From Sympetrum striolatum (Eukaryota; Arthropoda; Insecta; Odonata; Libellulidae), in NCBI GenBank assembly GCA_947579665.1, contig OX388348.1, positions 14,942,001-15,006,000 on the forward strand: DNA of 64,000 nucleotides, written 5' to 3'. The notes beneath the pieces were generated by a model. It was not told the DNA's origin and ran no database searches. It was given only the letters and a program-made list of their open reading frames with translations. The translations under genes and the position numbers were made by a program. Shown piece by piece: positions 47,164-58,900 of the stretch; position 1 is the stretch's first letter, and the number at the start of each line of letters is the position of its first letter.

Positions 47164-47485
47164 AGCACCCACAATACACCACTAAACAAACGAATATTTC
47201 TATCCGCAACACTCACGATTTTTAGAATTTATTAATTTTTTTCGTAGGTAAATTATTCGGGGTTAATTCCGATCGTGAAGGAATTCGCTGATGTATTTCA
47301 GGGAGGGATTCAAGGTTACCGAGCACCCACAATACACCAGTAAACAAACGAACATCTCTATACGCAACACTCACGATTTTATGAATTTCTTTATTTCATT
47401 TCCGAGGTGAGTGATTCGGGATTAATTCCGACTGTGAAGGAATTCACCACTGTGTTTCAGGGGGGGGGGAAATCAAGGTTCACGA
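47164..47485 (+). repeat. Two-copy 158-bp tandem repeat
   Basis: AGCACCCACAATACACCA begins at 47164 and again at 47322. Both copies continue through AAACAAACGAA, CGCAACACTCACGATTTT, GATTCGGG-type and GAAGGAATTC segments to TTTCAGGG. The second ends in a G9 run (47461-47469). Confidence 0.9.
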
Positions 47486-48000
47486 AATGGTACGATCTTG
47501 GTCTTTTTCGCGGTCTTTTTTACACTTCGCCTGGACCGATATACCCTCGAACGAACCTCGCCTACTTCGGTCCTTTCCTCCCGGAGGAAGAAGAGACGTA
47601 TGGGCAGTGGGAGAGAAAAGTAGGAGAAGAAAGTAGGAGAGGCAGGAAGAGGAGAATGTGGGAAAAAGAGGAGGAATTCTGGACGTGGTGAAGAGGGGAA
47701 AGCGATAGGGAGGTGGAGCTAAAAATAAGCGTCCAAAGGAGAGGGGAAAATGAAAGGAAATGGGTAGAAAAAAGAGATAGAATGCGGAGAGAGGGGAAGG
47801 CGTAAGTCGGTGGAGAAATGTAAGGAAGGGAATTAAGAGTGAGACAAAAGGAAGCGACCTAATTAACGAGGGAAATTTGCATCTTTAAAGTCTCTGATTG
47901 CGGCTCGATCCCTTTTGCGGAAATAAGTAGTTGCCTAGAAATAAAAATATAAACAAACGCATCAAGCAACGGCCGAATGGATGCTCTGCTTAACGCAGAC
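47486..48000. other. Purine-rich island
   Basis: 47580-47850 is almost wholly A/G on the + strand (GGAAGAAGAG-type). The 94-codon frame here codes for Glu/Arg/Lys-rich low-complexity sequence and is not taken as a gene. Confidence 0.45.
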
Positions 48001-48950
48001 GTTTAGCGACGAGAATTTTTAGAGGCCTGCATTAGGGTAGGCTCTTTTCTTTAGTGGTGAAATTACGTGAATAGGAAGAGGATGATTATTTTGAGGGAAA
48101 ATAATTATATTGGCCAGCAAATACTAAAGAATTCGGGATTCACATCTGATACTCACATACACAACGTATTAGAGTTTTCAAATTTACCTTTGATGTAGAA
48201 AGGTACAGGAGAAGAACATAAAAATAATGGCAATGAACTAGAAGCTTAGAGTGAAGCTACTATTACATATAATCGCTAACATTATCTCTTGCCCTCATGT
48301 ATCAAGGAATGAGTACACACAGATATCAAAAGTTTTAGATGATAAACCGCATATAATGATATGAGTAGAGAGCAAAAATAATAAAAAAATAATAATTATA
48401 GAGATTTTCAAAATTAATATATGATAAATAATAAATTGAACTTGGTTAATTTAAATATCAAAAATGGTTACTATCCACCATAATTGAATATGAAGGCAGT
48501 GAAAATTTCATATAAAAATACAAAATGTAAAATGTTAAATAAATGAGCAATGAATATCAATGTTAATGAATGAAAATTTGAATATCTTTTATGAACAGAA
48601 AATGATGCATTCTGTTCGTTTGCTTTCCAGTTGACAACAAGTAAAAAAAATTACAGAGCGAATAGATTGAAATATAACTATCAAAATTACGGATAAAAGG
48701 AAATATTTCCACTACAGTGCAGTTTATATAAAAAAACTAGTATAAGCGATTTAAGCTGCTGAATACATACAAAATGAAACATCCACAATGCCTAAGATAT
48801 GGCTGTACATAATAATTTTGTTTCCATAACATCAACATAATCAGGTAAATTTCGCCTCATTTCTTCATTAACTACAAATGATGTTAAACTATGATATTAT
48901 CTTGATTGAAAAAGGTGAATCCGTAACGAATGAATGCATAGAAAATTTTC
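48001..48950. other. AT-rich spacer
   Basis: Nothing recognised. Confidence 0.45.
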
Positions 48951-49130
48951 GATAAGGATATATGCAACTCCGAGATAGTATGGTGCGACTTTCGAGGTCA
49001 GTCGATTCTTGGAAGATGCGTCTCTTATCGGATTCCCTTTTCGCTATCCACTACGGATAAGATAATTTTTTTTACTGAAATATTAAGGTCAGAAAATGAA
49101 ATACGTTTATCAGAATAAATAAAGTTGTTC
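48951..49130 (+). repeat. Diverged relative of the 46.5-kb repeat
   Basis: CAACTCCGAGATAGTATGGT, GCGACTTT, GATTCTTGGAAGATGCG and, after a gap, GGTCAGAAAATGAAATACG line up with blocks at 46554-46600 and 46800-46825 in the same order. Alignment by eye is weak outside these blocks. Confidence 0.35.
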
Positions 49131-49850
49131 AAATTAACAACAAGCAAGTTCATTATATCTGAAAAATATATTTGCCTCGAATAAATAAGTAAAAACAATG
49201 AGGAGATACCACGACATCGAAAAGGAAGGAATAAAAGACAAGTTAGCGAAGGGAATGGAAATAGAAGAAAAATAGATTCTCCGGAGCATTGGATCTGAAA
49301 ACAAGGCAGCGGGCTTAGGGGAAAAAAGGTACCCACTCAACGTCCAAATAGGCGGATAGAGAAGCATAAACTTTAGGATTTGAAGACCTTCTGCCTTCGA
49401 GGGAACCCCCTCAGGGGACGGCGAAGAGATGAAAGCTAAGAAAAGAGGAAAATCAGCACGTAGAGAAAATATTGCAAGCCAAGGAGATGGAAAATAAAAC
49501 CGCGAGGTGAAAGGTGTAGGGAATCGAGCGAAAAGACGGGATAGCGAGGATACTTTTTGAAGAACGACTTGAAGTGCGAATGGAAGAAGCTGGGGGTGGG
49601 ATGTGTGATGGGGAAATTGGGTGTGGGAGAGAAAGAGGAACGGGGATTAAAGAGATAATCGCCTTTATGTTTGCGAGATGGGAACTAGAAAGTCACATTT
49701 TCTCCGAGGAGACAGGGTCGGGAGTTAAACGGCTTTGGAGAAGAAGAAAATTGAGACTTAACAGTTCCAACCCAACTCCTAACCCATCTGCCCGTGGGAA
49801 ACGGGCTAACGCAAACATGCCAATCCGATATTTTTATTTACAGAAGTAAT
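49131..49850. other. Purine-rich, CpG-containing island
   Basis: A/G-rich + strand. Overlapping frames of 103, 77 (-) and 91 (+) codons, none recognised. Confidence 0.4.
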
Positions 49851-51440
49851 TAAAAGTCGTGTCACTACCTTATGATAAATTGCTCTTTTTCGAATAGCTG
49901 AGAAAACCTGAGGATTATAAGCAATAATAGAACGAACGTACTGTAACAAACTAACTTACTAACTACTAACGTTGAAATAGAAACTTTACCATTCTTAAAA
50001 TAAACAAATTAATTTTTCTAAAAATTTTCTTCAAGATGTCGATAAGACTTTCAGGATCTTCATTCCAAAGGAGTAACTGGTGTGATTATATGGGGTAAAG
50101 GGCTAGCAAATAAACTTCCTGGATGATACCCCATGAATTTATTTTTGGATTAATATTTTAATTTGGAGTAATGTTTTACTTAAAAAACCCTTTAAAACTC
50201 ACAGACAAAGATGAAAAAGACAATTTGTGTTCTCAAGTTCGCTATCTGAAAAACTATAATCACAAAGAACGTAAATACGGGCAATAAACACGACTATATT
50301 AAGTAGAAACGAACATTATACAATATTTCTTCGGTGTATTTGAATGGTGTCACAAAAATACAAGAAGAGAGCAATTATATTTAGTAAAGAGAAGGATTGC
50401 AAACGTAGTTACTAAAAGGCCTAAAAGTAGTGTTTATTACATTAAAATAAAAAGAGATGATGATGATGAAGGGTAGAAGGGAAGTCATTTGAAAGAATAA
50501 CGAAGGTAAATATGTGGTAAGGTCCTTGACCAAACGCAAATGAATACATTTATCATAATTACTATTTGGAGGGAACGAGCTCAAGAATATAACGTTCAAG
50601 AATACCTACAATTCTAGTTGGAATTCAAGGTGTGATCTAATTTCTATGAGTGACAATGACTATGTTATACCACATTTTGGCGTTGAGGGCGATAATATTT
50701 TAATAGCGCGTGGTTTTTGGAATGACGCCCGATATCTTTTGTCATCATCGTTAAAAACTCGTCTTTATTGAGCATAAATTCTGAGAGATGTTTTGGCTAT
50801 GTAGAACAGCCTGGAAATACTTCGCACTCCTTCACAAGGGATAAAATCAAGAAATTCCTAGATATATCAAATTGCAGAATGAGGAAGTAACAATTAGAGC
50901 GATATAGTGAGAAGAAAGAAGATTTATAAAAGAGCAAAAATCAGAAGGATGATATGATTACGACAATGGCCTCCGGATAGCCAAATAGTCCTCGTCCGAT
51001 CCTAGTGGGGGTTTAATTTCTCCGATAAAAGTTAATGCCAGGAAAGGCATCTAGAAGTAATAATTAAAACCAAAACTGAAATAATCACCATCATGACCAC
51101 CAACGATCAAAACCATAAGGGATAAAAATAAAGTTAATGATTCGAAAAAGAATAAGAATGTAACAATAATATGTACAAGTAATAATTTAAATTTATAAAT
51201 TCAAAATTTATGCAGATGTAGAATTATCTGTAACGAATCGAATTTATCCTTGCAATTACAAATCAAGCTCTCTTATGCTCCTGAAGTATTAATTTATACA
51301 AAACTCGTAACATGGGAGTAAAAATCCCATTCTTCCATCATGAAAGCCTTTTAATTATTAACAGCATCTACTCTATCTAATAATAACTGAAAAATAACGA
51401 TTTCAAACATTTTAATAAAGTCCCTGAGAAAATCCACAGC
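49851..51440. other. AT-rich spacer with a possible LINE-tail scrap
   Basis: About 50970-51070 has GGCCTCCGGATAGCC, GGGGGTTTAATTTC and TGCCAGGAAAGGCATCTAG. The last resembles the GGAAGGGCATC tail seen at 3' ends of RTE-type retroelements. Otherwise nothing. Confidence 0.3.
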
Positions 51441-52320
51441 TCTATAATAAAACCAAAACATAATCCCAAATTTCTCCATTTCCCAAATAAAATAACTCAA
51501 AAATTAAGTAAGCATTTCCTTCCCAATGTTCCCACCGCGATTTAGCTAAGGCTCCCAGTTTTAAGAGCCCCTTCCACAACAGAGAATTTTCATCGGAAAA
51601 AATCCTCCGCGATTCATATCCCCGAACTAGTGAGCATTCCGATAAAAGGAGGCGAGTGGAGAAAAATTCCCTCCACCCCGAATAAGGCCGCTTTAAAAGG
51701 CTGCGGAAGAACATAAAATCACCAAATGGCGCTCATTTACGTATTTATACCATGCTTTCGGACCGTAACCCCCGAACGCCGCGGAAAGTCACGAGGAAAA
51801 GAAGGAAATGCTTGGAGATTGAGCAAACATTCAATGGCGGAGATAAGCTTGTGGGAATTACAGCTGCTTATGCATTCTGACGGGCAGAATGGTTTTTGGT
51901 GGGGATGGGCGAAGAAGGGAAGAGAGATACGGGAGAAAGAGGAAGCGAGAGAGCTAAATAGGAAGGAAGGAAAGGATATAAGGGTCGAAGGGTAAGAGGA
52001 GGTCGGGATAAACCAGGAAGGGAGTCCAAAAGTATTCCATAATTTTTTTATCCTTCTTCGAGCGGTGAGAACCATTAGTCCGCGTTTAGCACCCGGGCAC
52101 GCAAAGACGACCGTCTATTCCTGGATTAGGGGGAGGACAAAGCGGGGGTGGAATAAGGTCGGCGGGGAAAAAAAGAACGCGGGTTTCGGGGAAAGGGAAC
52201 AAAAAGGAATGAAGGGGGAACAAGGGACTTGTGGGAAGGGATGGTGGTGAAGTAAAATCGGAAGCATGGAGACTTGCAGCTGATTGGAGACGGGAGGATT
52301 CTGTCTGCAATACCGCATAC
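51441..52320. other. GC-richer, partly purine-rich island
   Basis: 51880-52010 and 52150-52260 are A/G-rich on +. Frames of 90 (-), 89 (+), 112 (-) and 74 (-) codons overlap, none recognised. Confidence 0.4.
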
Positions 52321-52412
52321 GCTCTATAATGACCGGATGCTCACATTAATATCTACGCAATTAGTACATATTATTATTATGATCGCGTTACAAGTTGACT
52401 ACTGTCAGTCAG

Positions 52413-52510
52413 CAACGTTATATATACCAATTAATACAAGTCCTCACTAAAATACTAGGGATAGGGATATTCTATAATGATGGATATATTATAACGATAT
52501 TGTAATATAC
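52413..52510 (+). repeat. Diverged direct repeat, copy 1
   Basis: AACGTTATATATACCAATTA, AATACAAG, AAATACTAGGGATAGGGATA, TATAATG and TATTGTAATATAC match 52949-53031 in order. Confidence 0.55.
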
Positions 52511-52948
52511 ATAACACAAAAATTAATTTTGACCAACAAATCCTTACAATTATCGCATCTACTTTTTTAAATTCATTCTTTACTTATATTTTTCTCTACT
52601 TTCTGTTACCTATTTTTTCAGTGTATATTGTTGCATAATATCATATATTGCTACATTAGCACTCTATTTTGGAATTGCTATGCTGTATGTGATAAATATA
52701 TAAATAAATAAAATAAACAGAATAAGTAACTCAAATCGGCATTTGCAATAGCCGGAATCGGAACCCTTCGAAAACCTTCCGCAGGGAAAAAATGATTGTA
52801 GGAAAAAAAAATAGTGAGTCTACCATTAGATAGTTTTGGATTATAAATATCGACTTTTTTCGAAATTAATTTTCCCTAATTAAATTAATTAATAAATTAA
52901 TGCATTTTTTATTACAATCACGTCAAAGGTGAACCACCGTTCGGTAAC

Positions 52949-53031
52949 AACGCCATATATACCACTTAATACAATTTATTAATAAAACACTAGTAGGAAT
53001 ACACTATAATGCAATGGTACTATAATATACG
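52949..53031 (+). repeat. Diverged direct repeat, copy 2
   Basis: AACGCCATATATACCACTTA, AATACAAT, AACACTAGTAGGAATACACT and ACTATAATATAC mirror copy 1. The period is about 535 bp. Confidence 0.55.
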
Positions 53032-55030
53032 AAAATAGTTACCCCTCTCCTGCAAGCGGGAAGGAATGAAAATCAATACTGAAAAAATTATACGAATATA
53101 CTTAAAGGTATTTTTCAATTACTTACATTGAGAAATTCAAAATTAATTTTCTTTATTATATAATTATTCCTTAAATATGAAAGTTATAATTTTGAAACCT
53201 TTCCAAAAACTTTAAGATTTAACAGAACAGATTAATATAAGAGAACTAACATACGAAGCATAAACTAAGTGAGCAAATAATATAATAACATAAAAAATAT
53301 CACAAAAGAGACAATCGATGGATGCGGCCGTGATGTTGTGGAAAGGCATAATTAATGATCTATCATTAATCCCAAAAAAAGATAACGTTCGTGAATGAAA
53401 CCCATAGAAAATACGAAAACTCGCTTCTTAAATTTATTGAAAATATCTCATTTTCCTCATTTGGACACAGGCTTGGGATGGACCACTTCCCTAATCTGAT
53501 AAATATCGAGGCCTCTTTTTCTCATAAACTTCCTTATTTTCTCGGATATCTACCCACTTCTTAGCAGAAACCGTAAATATTATCACCTACCACACTCTTA
53601 GGAGTGGCTACTTTTGGTGTGAGATGTAAAATGAAGGATAAATATGTAATATTTATAACGGTTAGCATAAATGCAAATGTATCTAAACAGACAAATATGC
53701 AGAAACGAGATTAGAAACTCTACAAGAATATAATGAACGCAATGATTGTTGTATATTATTCCAGTCGATATGCAATGATAATTTTTTATTACTTTTAGAC
53801 AAAATGCAATGGCTTATGTAGTTAGGAGTTGTATTAACTTTGCCATCAGACATTTGTCCAATTATAACCTACATATGTAATAATAACAATAGGTGAGAAG
53901 TATATAGTCCATTCTAGCCTCTAACAGTATCAGACTCTCTCGCTCACCGAGCGAGGACGTATCTGATTGGAAGGGGAAAGAGAGGAGAGAAATGAATAGC
54001 TATATCGGACAAATTCAAGAAAATAGATTTCCATCCTAAATTTAACTATTTCAAAGAGTGAAAGGCAAGTAGATGTTTGGGCTATGGAAACAAATCTAGA
54101 TCACGATATGATTATATTATAGGTAAAATGTGATTAAGATATCCCTACCCAATGGCCTATAATAGAGAATTTATGGGAGAGAGGGACTATGTGAAACAAA
54201 CGGAGAAAGTCTCAGGATTAGGACCAAGGTAAAGAAGATTAAATAGGTTGATTAGAAAAATCCAGAGGGGAAAACAGGCGTATTAGAGGGATCAAAGAGT
54301 TTCATTAATCTTCATTGAGATAAAAAAATATTCAAAGATTAAACGTAGTGTTCTCAAATTACAATATCTCAAATTCAAGCAGAAGTTTTCGTTAAACTAC
54401 GTGAGAAACCTTACACAACATTGAGATAAATTATTTACAATTGAGCCAAAATGAAGTTTTTCAGAATTAAAAGCAGATAACATGATAATTATTTGGCTAA
54501 ATCTGTCATTTGATTTACTTAATGATGCTAATCCTTGCCTAATTTACGAAACTGTTGGAAATCCTAGTTAACATGGATTTTCTCTCAAACAGTTTTATCA
54601 CTTACTTACGGTATCACTCAATTCAAGTACAGTAACAGAGTAATAACGCTGAAAGCGATGCACTTAGCAAATATACACGTGGAAAATTAATCAGATGATA
54701 AAACCACACTTAAAAATCCTAATTTTCGATAAATTTTTGCGAGTGTAGTTTCTTTAAATAAATTTTCATTTATAAGAATTAAAAGAAAGATATGTCGAAT
54801 GATACCTCTGAACATAAAAGGAATAATAATGTTTCTCTGATATCCGAAAGCAGAACTCAGGGGTACTCAAATAAGGAAGCATATTAATAATCCTGAGGTA
54901 AGGGTTATTCCGAATAAGCTTTTCATTCTACTCAATTGATGCTGCCAAAACGTTATTTTATCAGAGGGTGCTTCAAATTTGCAACCTTTTACCACCTTTG
55001 AATATTTCCAAAGAGAAACAGGTGAAAAAT
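53032..55030. other. AT-rich spacer
   Basis: Mixed A/G segment at 53960-54000; otherwise nothing recognised. Confidence 0.4.
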
Positions 55031-55100
55031 ATGACTGGGATTCGAACTCAGGTCCCTCACTTTATAGGCAGGTATTGTAACCTCATGGTCTGGAAAGACA
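55031..55100 (-). pseudogene. tRNA-derived SINE head (-)
   Basis: On -: GAGGTTACAATACCTGCC, TATAAAGTGAGGGACC, then GAGTTCGAATCCCAGTCAT with a full B box (plus-strand 55037-55047). The body matches the tRNA-like at 27222-27294. The acceptor and D arms no longer pair. Downstream on - it reads TTTTTCACCTGTTTCTCTTT, a tail also partly found after the + strand head next door. Confidence 0.6.
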
Positions 55101-55117
55101 TTTCGTGGTCTTTGCTT

Positions 55118-55545
55118 ATGGTCTAATTCATCGTTAGAAAACCAGCCTGGATAGACAAAGACATGGATTTGAATCCCACTCATATCGCTATTTCTCATTT
55201 CTGTTTCTCTTTGGGTTTGAGTCGCACGAACTATCGTGCAAAATTATTTCCTTTCTATATTAGAATCCATATTAGGGTTACTTGATTTTGTTGTAGTATT
55301 GTTCCTTTTTTAATATAGTGACATTGTGGTGAATTTTGAAATCTTTTATGATTATTGTAAATTGTGAAAAAGTTTTGTAAATTTTGTAATTATATGTATT
55401 GCACACTGCCTTTGGGAGGTTTTGGGGGTTTTCTTCCCGACTAGGGTAAATAAATACCAGGCAGATTATGTAATTTCCCCCACGATATGACTCCACCTGG
55501 CCTGGTGCCTATTCTTAGTTTTTGAAAAAAAAAAAATAAATAATG
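55118..55545 (+). mobile_element. tRNA-derived SINE (+) with A-tail
   Basis: TGGTCTAATTCATCGTTAGAA, ACCAGCCTGGATAG and GATTTGAATCCCACTCATA align with the same family head in order, giving A- and B-box regions about 40 bases apart. Then comes TTCTGTTTCTCTTTGG, as in the - strand neighbour. The sequence continues through a body containing CTGCCTTTGGGAGG and AGGGTAAATAAATACC, typical of LINE 3' ends, to A12 at about 55527-55538. If one unit, it is a ~430-bp SINE with a poly(A) end. The link between head and tail is inferred. Confidence 0.45.
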
Positions 55546-55594
55546 GAAACAATGGTTATACAGAAGTATACCCTACTTGAATATTTCCTTCTGT

Positions 55595-55790
55595 ATGAGT
55601 GAAAGCAATATAAACTACCTCACTCCTCATCGTGTTTAGTGAGCCTCATTCCCTCACAAAGGATTTTGGCAGCTGATAATGGAAGGCTAGTGCTTCAAAA
55701 ACGCCTTCCAGGCTGAACAAATGGACGAAATATAGCAGCTCGAGGATATGGGATAAAGCTCAAGTATACAAACAGACAAATAAATGAAGG
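55595..55790 (+). repeat. Retroelement 3'-tail family, copy 4
   Basis: Best copy: GAAAGCAATATAAACTACCT, CACTCCTCATCGTG, AGTGAGCCTCATTCCCTCAC, AAAGGATTTTGGCAGCTGAT, AATGGAAGGC, then CCTTCCAGGCTGAACAAATG. It sits 50 bp after the A-tail of the preceding SINE. Confidence 0.55.
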
Positions 55791-56160
55791 TGTTAGGGTT
55801 TGGGTTCAATTTCAGGGATCCCATCGATCTCCCTTCTACGTGGGGCACCCCGCTTCGGAATAAGAGGTTTTGCCTATCGACTCCCAGGATAAAGAGTCAC
55901 CCTCTGCCATTTCCAAAGTCCCTTTTAGAGGAAAGATGAGATGCTAGAGATCAAGGGTCTCCCTCTCACCCTCGAAGAGAGAAATCACCCCTTGAGGCAG
56001 ATGAACCTATTAGGGGTCAACGACATAAGATTCGAAAGGCGAGGGGAAGCCAACGCCTTTAAAACCCTGCGGGAAGACCGAGTCCCGGCGGACAGAAGTT
56101 TCTTAGACGTGGTTCCCCACGAGATGAAACATTCCGGACGAATATGATTAAGATTGCATC
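55791..56160. other. GC-richer segment, unrecognised
   Basis: A 68-codon + frame (55941-56147) and a codon-like texture (few stops in one + and one - frame) suggest eroded coding DNA, perhaps from a retroelement, but no motif is identifiable. Confidence 0.3.
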
Positions 56161-56940
56161 TTCAGGTGGATGGTATCCCAGGTGAGTCGTATGACTGAAG
56201 AGTACTAAGAACACAAAAGGAATATTCCTGAATGGGAATTGGAACTTATGATGCAAGTGACATGAGTGAATAATCTGAGAGACGAAACTTAGATGGGCCA
56301 TCTTGGGAACTTACCGAGATAATTAGGAATGATTTAGAAAAATGTTTGTGCCAACATCACGCGGTCCACTGAGCCTGATCGCGGATTAGTAGTAGTTAGA
56401 AAAATGTAACATTCGGATTACAATCATTTATCACTAGAAGATCATTTAGAAGATATTAACACAATTCCGGCATATCTTGCGAAGTCCGCTACCTAGAATT
56501 GAACTTAAATACCTAAAGCCTATATTTGAAAAATACTTAAAAGTAGCGGTTTGTATTATTCATTCACACGCAGCTTTACAGATGAAATATGTCTTTGCCT
56601 ATATTAATGAACTTACAAATGTACAAAATTGTTATTACTATAAAGGGATTATAAATTCCCTTTTTTAAATATTATAAAGATATCACAAATAATAAATATA
56701 TATATGTTCAGGTATTACTTTGTGGAAGGCCATATCGCAAATGAGTTAAATCTTTGTATTACAAAGATTACAATTTTTTCTCTTCTGTGACTAACAAAAT
56801 CATTTAATAAATCGAGATTGCAATAACTAAGCCCTAGAATCGATACGGATCGATGTACACATAAAGAGAAGAAAGTAGTACATAGTACATACTCTACTAA
56901 AAGAGTTTCTTAACAATGATCTATTTTTTTTTCTTAAATT
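56161..56940. other. AT-rich spacer
   Basis: Nothing recognised. Confidence 0.45.
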
Positions 56941-57100
56941 CAGTTTTCAAATTTTCTCCCCTACCAATCATTCTACTGATTAAGTGAAGCTTTTTAAGTG
57001 CTTGCCTACAACTATTACGAATGTGGTCAGCCCATGTTAAGTAATCTGTGAGGGTTACTCCAAGACACTTCACCGATTCTGCTGAAAATATGTTTTCCCT
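56941..57100 (-). pseudogene. Decayed LINE reverse-transcriptase fragment (-, lineage B-like)
   Basis: On - one open frame reads IFSAESVKCLGVTLTDYLTW, then ADHIRNSCRQALKKLHLISR and MIGRGENLKT. This is the 'vKyLGVtlt..LtW..HI..i..kA.k.L..l.R..g....lk' block that follows the catalytic YxDD in Jockey/CR1-like RTs. No flanking RT motif was found on either side, so only about 50 codons survive. It belongs upstream, in ORF order, of the segment preserved at 6612-7110. Confidence 0.75.
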
Positions 57101-57480
57101 CGGAGAGGATTAATGAAACAGCAATTTAATTTTCGGCGTCAGCCATCCAAAGAGTGCAAAGGCATTCGCAATGTGGCATTGGAGGAGAAGAAAAAATGAA
57201 ATAGACGGATGGAGTGAGGAATGAGTGGCTCTCCAAAAGGAGTCCGATAAGGATGATGAGGGATACTTCCTGGCTGTTCCACATACCACTCAGGGGATGT
57301 TTACCGAGGTCCGTGAAAGAGAGGATCGGAGGGGAAAGGGTAAGAAGGTTTAGAGAAGAAGTAAAGAAAGGCAGAAAACTGCGGGAAAGGAAACTGGAAA
57401 CCAAAATCAAGGAGAGGAATTTGATAAAACTCATGAAACGGGATCTGATAATCTCATTACGGTAGTTTTGCTAAAACATT
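57101..57480. other. Purine-rich segment
   Basis: 57180-57440 is A/G-rich on +, with complementary 83-codon + and 102-codon - frames (Arg/Lys/Glu-rich and Ser/Leu-rich). Low-complexity; not taken as coding. Confidence 0.4.
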
Positions 57481-58230
57481 TGTTAAAAGTGATGCTTATT
57501 TATTTAAGTTTTGCAACTGCTTAGTTAACGAGGATAAGCTTTAAAAAATATTTTACCAAAACAACCTCTGATAGCACTAGTAAATTTAGTATTTGCTTAA
57601 AATATATCTTGAAGGCAAAATTTTAATTGGATTAGATTTTCCGTGTCGACAGACGCGTAGAATTAATAGCCCTATCAAACAAGAAAATAATTTTTTTGTT
57701 TTTGTAATTTATTTCGTGTGAAAGGAGTTATGAGGAATAGTAAAGAAATTAAAAAGCTTCCAGTAATCATAGCTATTATAAAGAAGGATGTATTTATGCG
57801 TCAATATCAAGAAATATGTTTGTTCTTTTTTAACTATACCGGAGTAAGACTTTCGATCGGGACATAACGTTAAATTGCACATTATCACTAAGCAATTAGT
57901 CAACATAAATTCATAATATGAATCAAATCGCTTAAAAACGTCACTAATCAAATAAATCATCCTAAAAATTCGACTTTTATTCGTATATATCGTTTACAGG
58001 TGAATCACCATTAAATTGGAATAGCAGTAATTCAGTATTCCAAAATAATTAAAAAAGGTTGCATCGAAGTGAAAAACCATTGGTAATATTTGACGAAATA
58101 AAAACTTTATCTTGTGGTGAAAATATTTCTCAGATAGTTCTCCAAAGATGATATAAATGGTGATTATATGTCAACATTACGCATTAATAAAATAAGTTTG
58201 TTGCAAATATGGCATGTAGCGGAAATTACT
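57481..58230. other. AT-rich spacer
   Basis: Nothing recognised. Confidence 0.45.
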
Positions 58231-58900
58231 TGTAACAATTTTTTGGGAGGAAACGTCGGTGTCCGTAACGGATCTTCCTAAACTCTCCAGAAGCACATTC
58301 GAAGAGGAAAAACCGTACAGAGCAATGGACAGAAAAACGACCTCCAAAGTTGCGGACCCGGAGGCTTCTTGTAGACTTTAGAATCGATAGAGAGAGAGAG
58401 CTATGAGAAAGCGGGGAATATGAGGGACAGGGAAAGGGTTAGAAAGCGGAAACAGACAAGAAGAAGATACACAAGGAAGGTGGAGGAATGTGGGTGAGTC
58501 AAAAGGGGGGAGTAATGAGTGGAAGGGGCAAAAAAGCGGAAATATTAGCAATGTGGATAGGCAGAATCCCGCCGGGGGTCTTCACCGAATCTTTTGAGGG
58601 AAAACTTCATTAAAATATGAATATATTCGCGCATTAAACCTCTTACTTCATTAACTTTTCATTAATACGCTGTGGCGGATCTAATCTGTCACTCACGCAT
58701 GGAAAATTTTTACCTCCCGCAGCGGTCATCCAGATGAAACGCTTTCTTTCATTTCGAAAGGGCAGAGGAAAGAATCAGGGATTGGAGAACGAATTAGAAA
58801 ATTGGGCACAAGTGAACTTGAGAGTTTTTCCGGAGAGAATAAAATCAACAGATCTCGGGACCGCATAAGGCAACTCTCCCGAGGTAAATAAAGCTCGCGG
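58231..58900. other. Purine-rich, CpG-containing island
   Basis: A/G-rich at 58390-58560, then mixed with CpGs. No frame of note. Confidence 0.4.

Noticed and set aside
47885..47930. B-box-like GGCTCGATCCC
   Set aside because: T stem does not pair and no A box precedes it.
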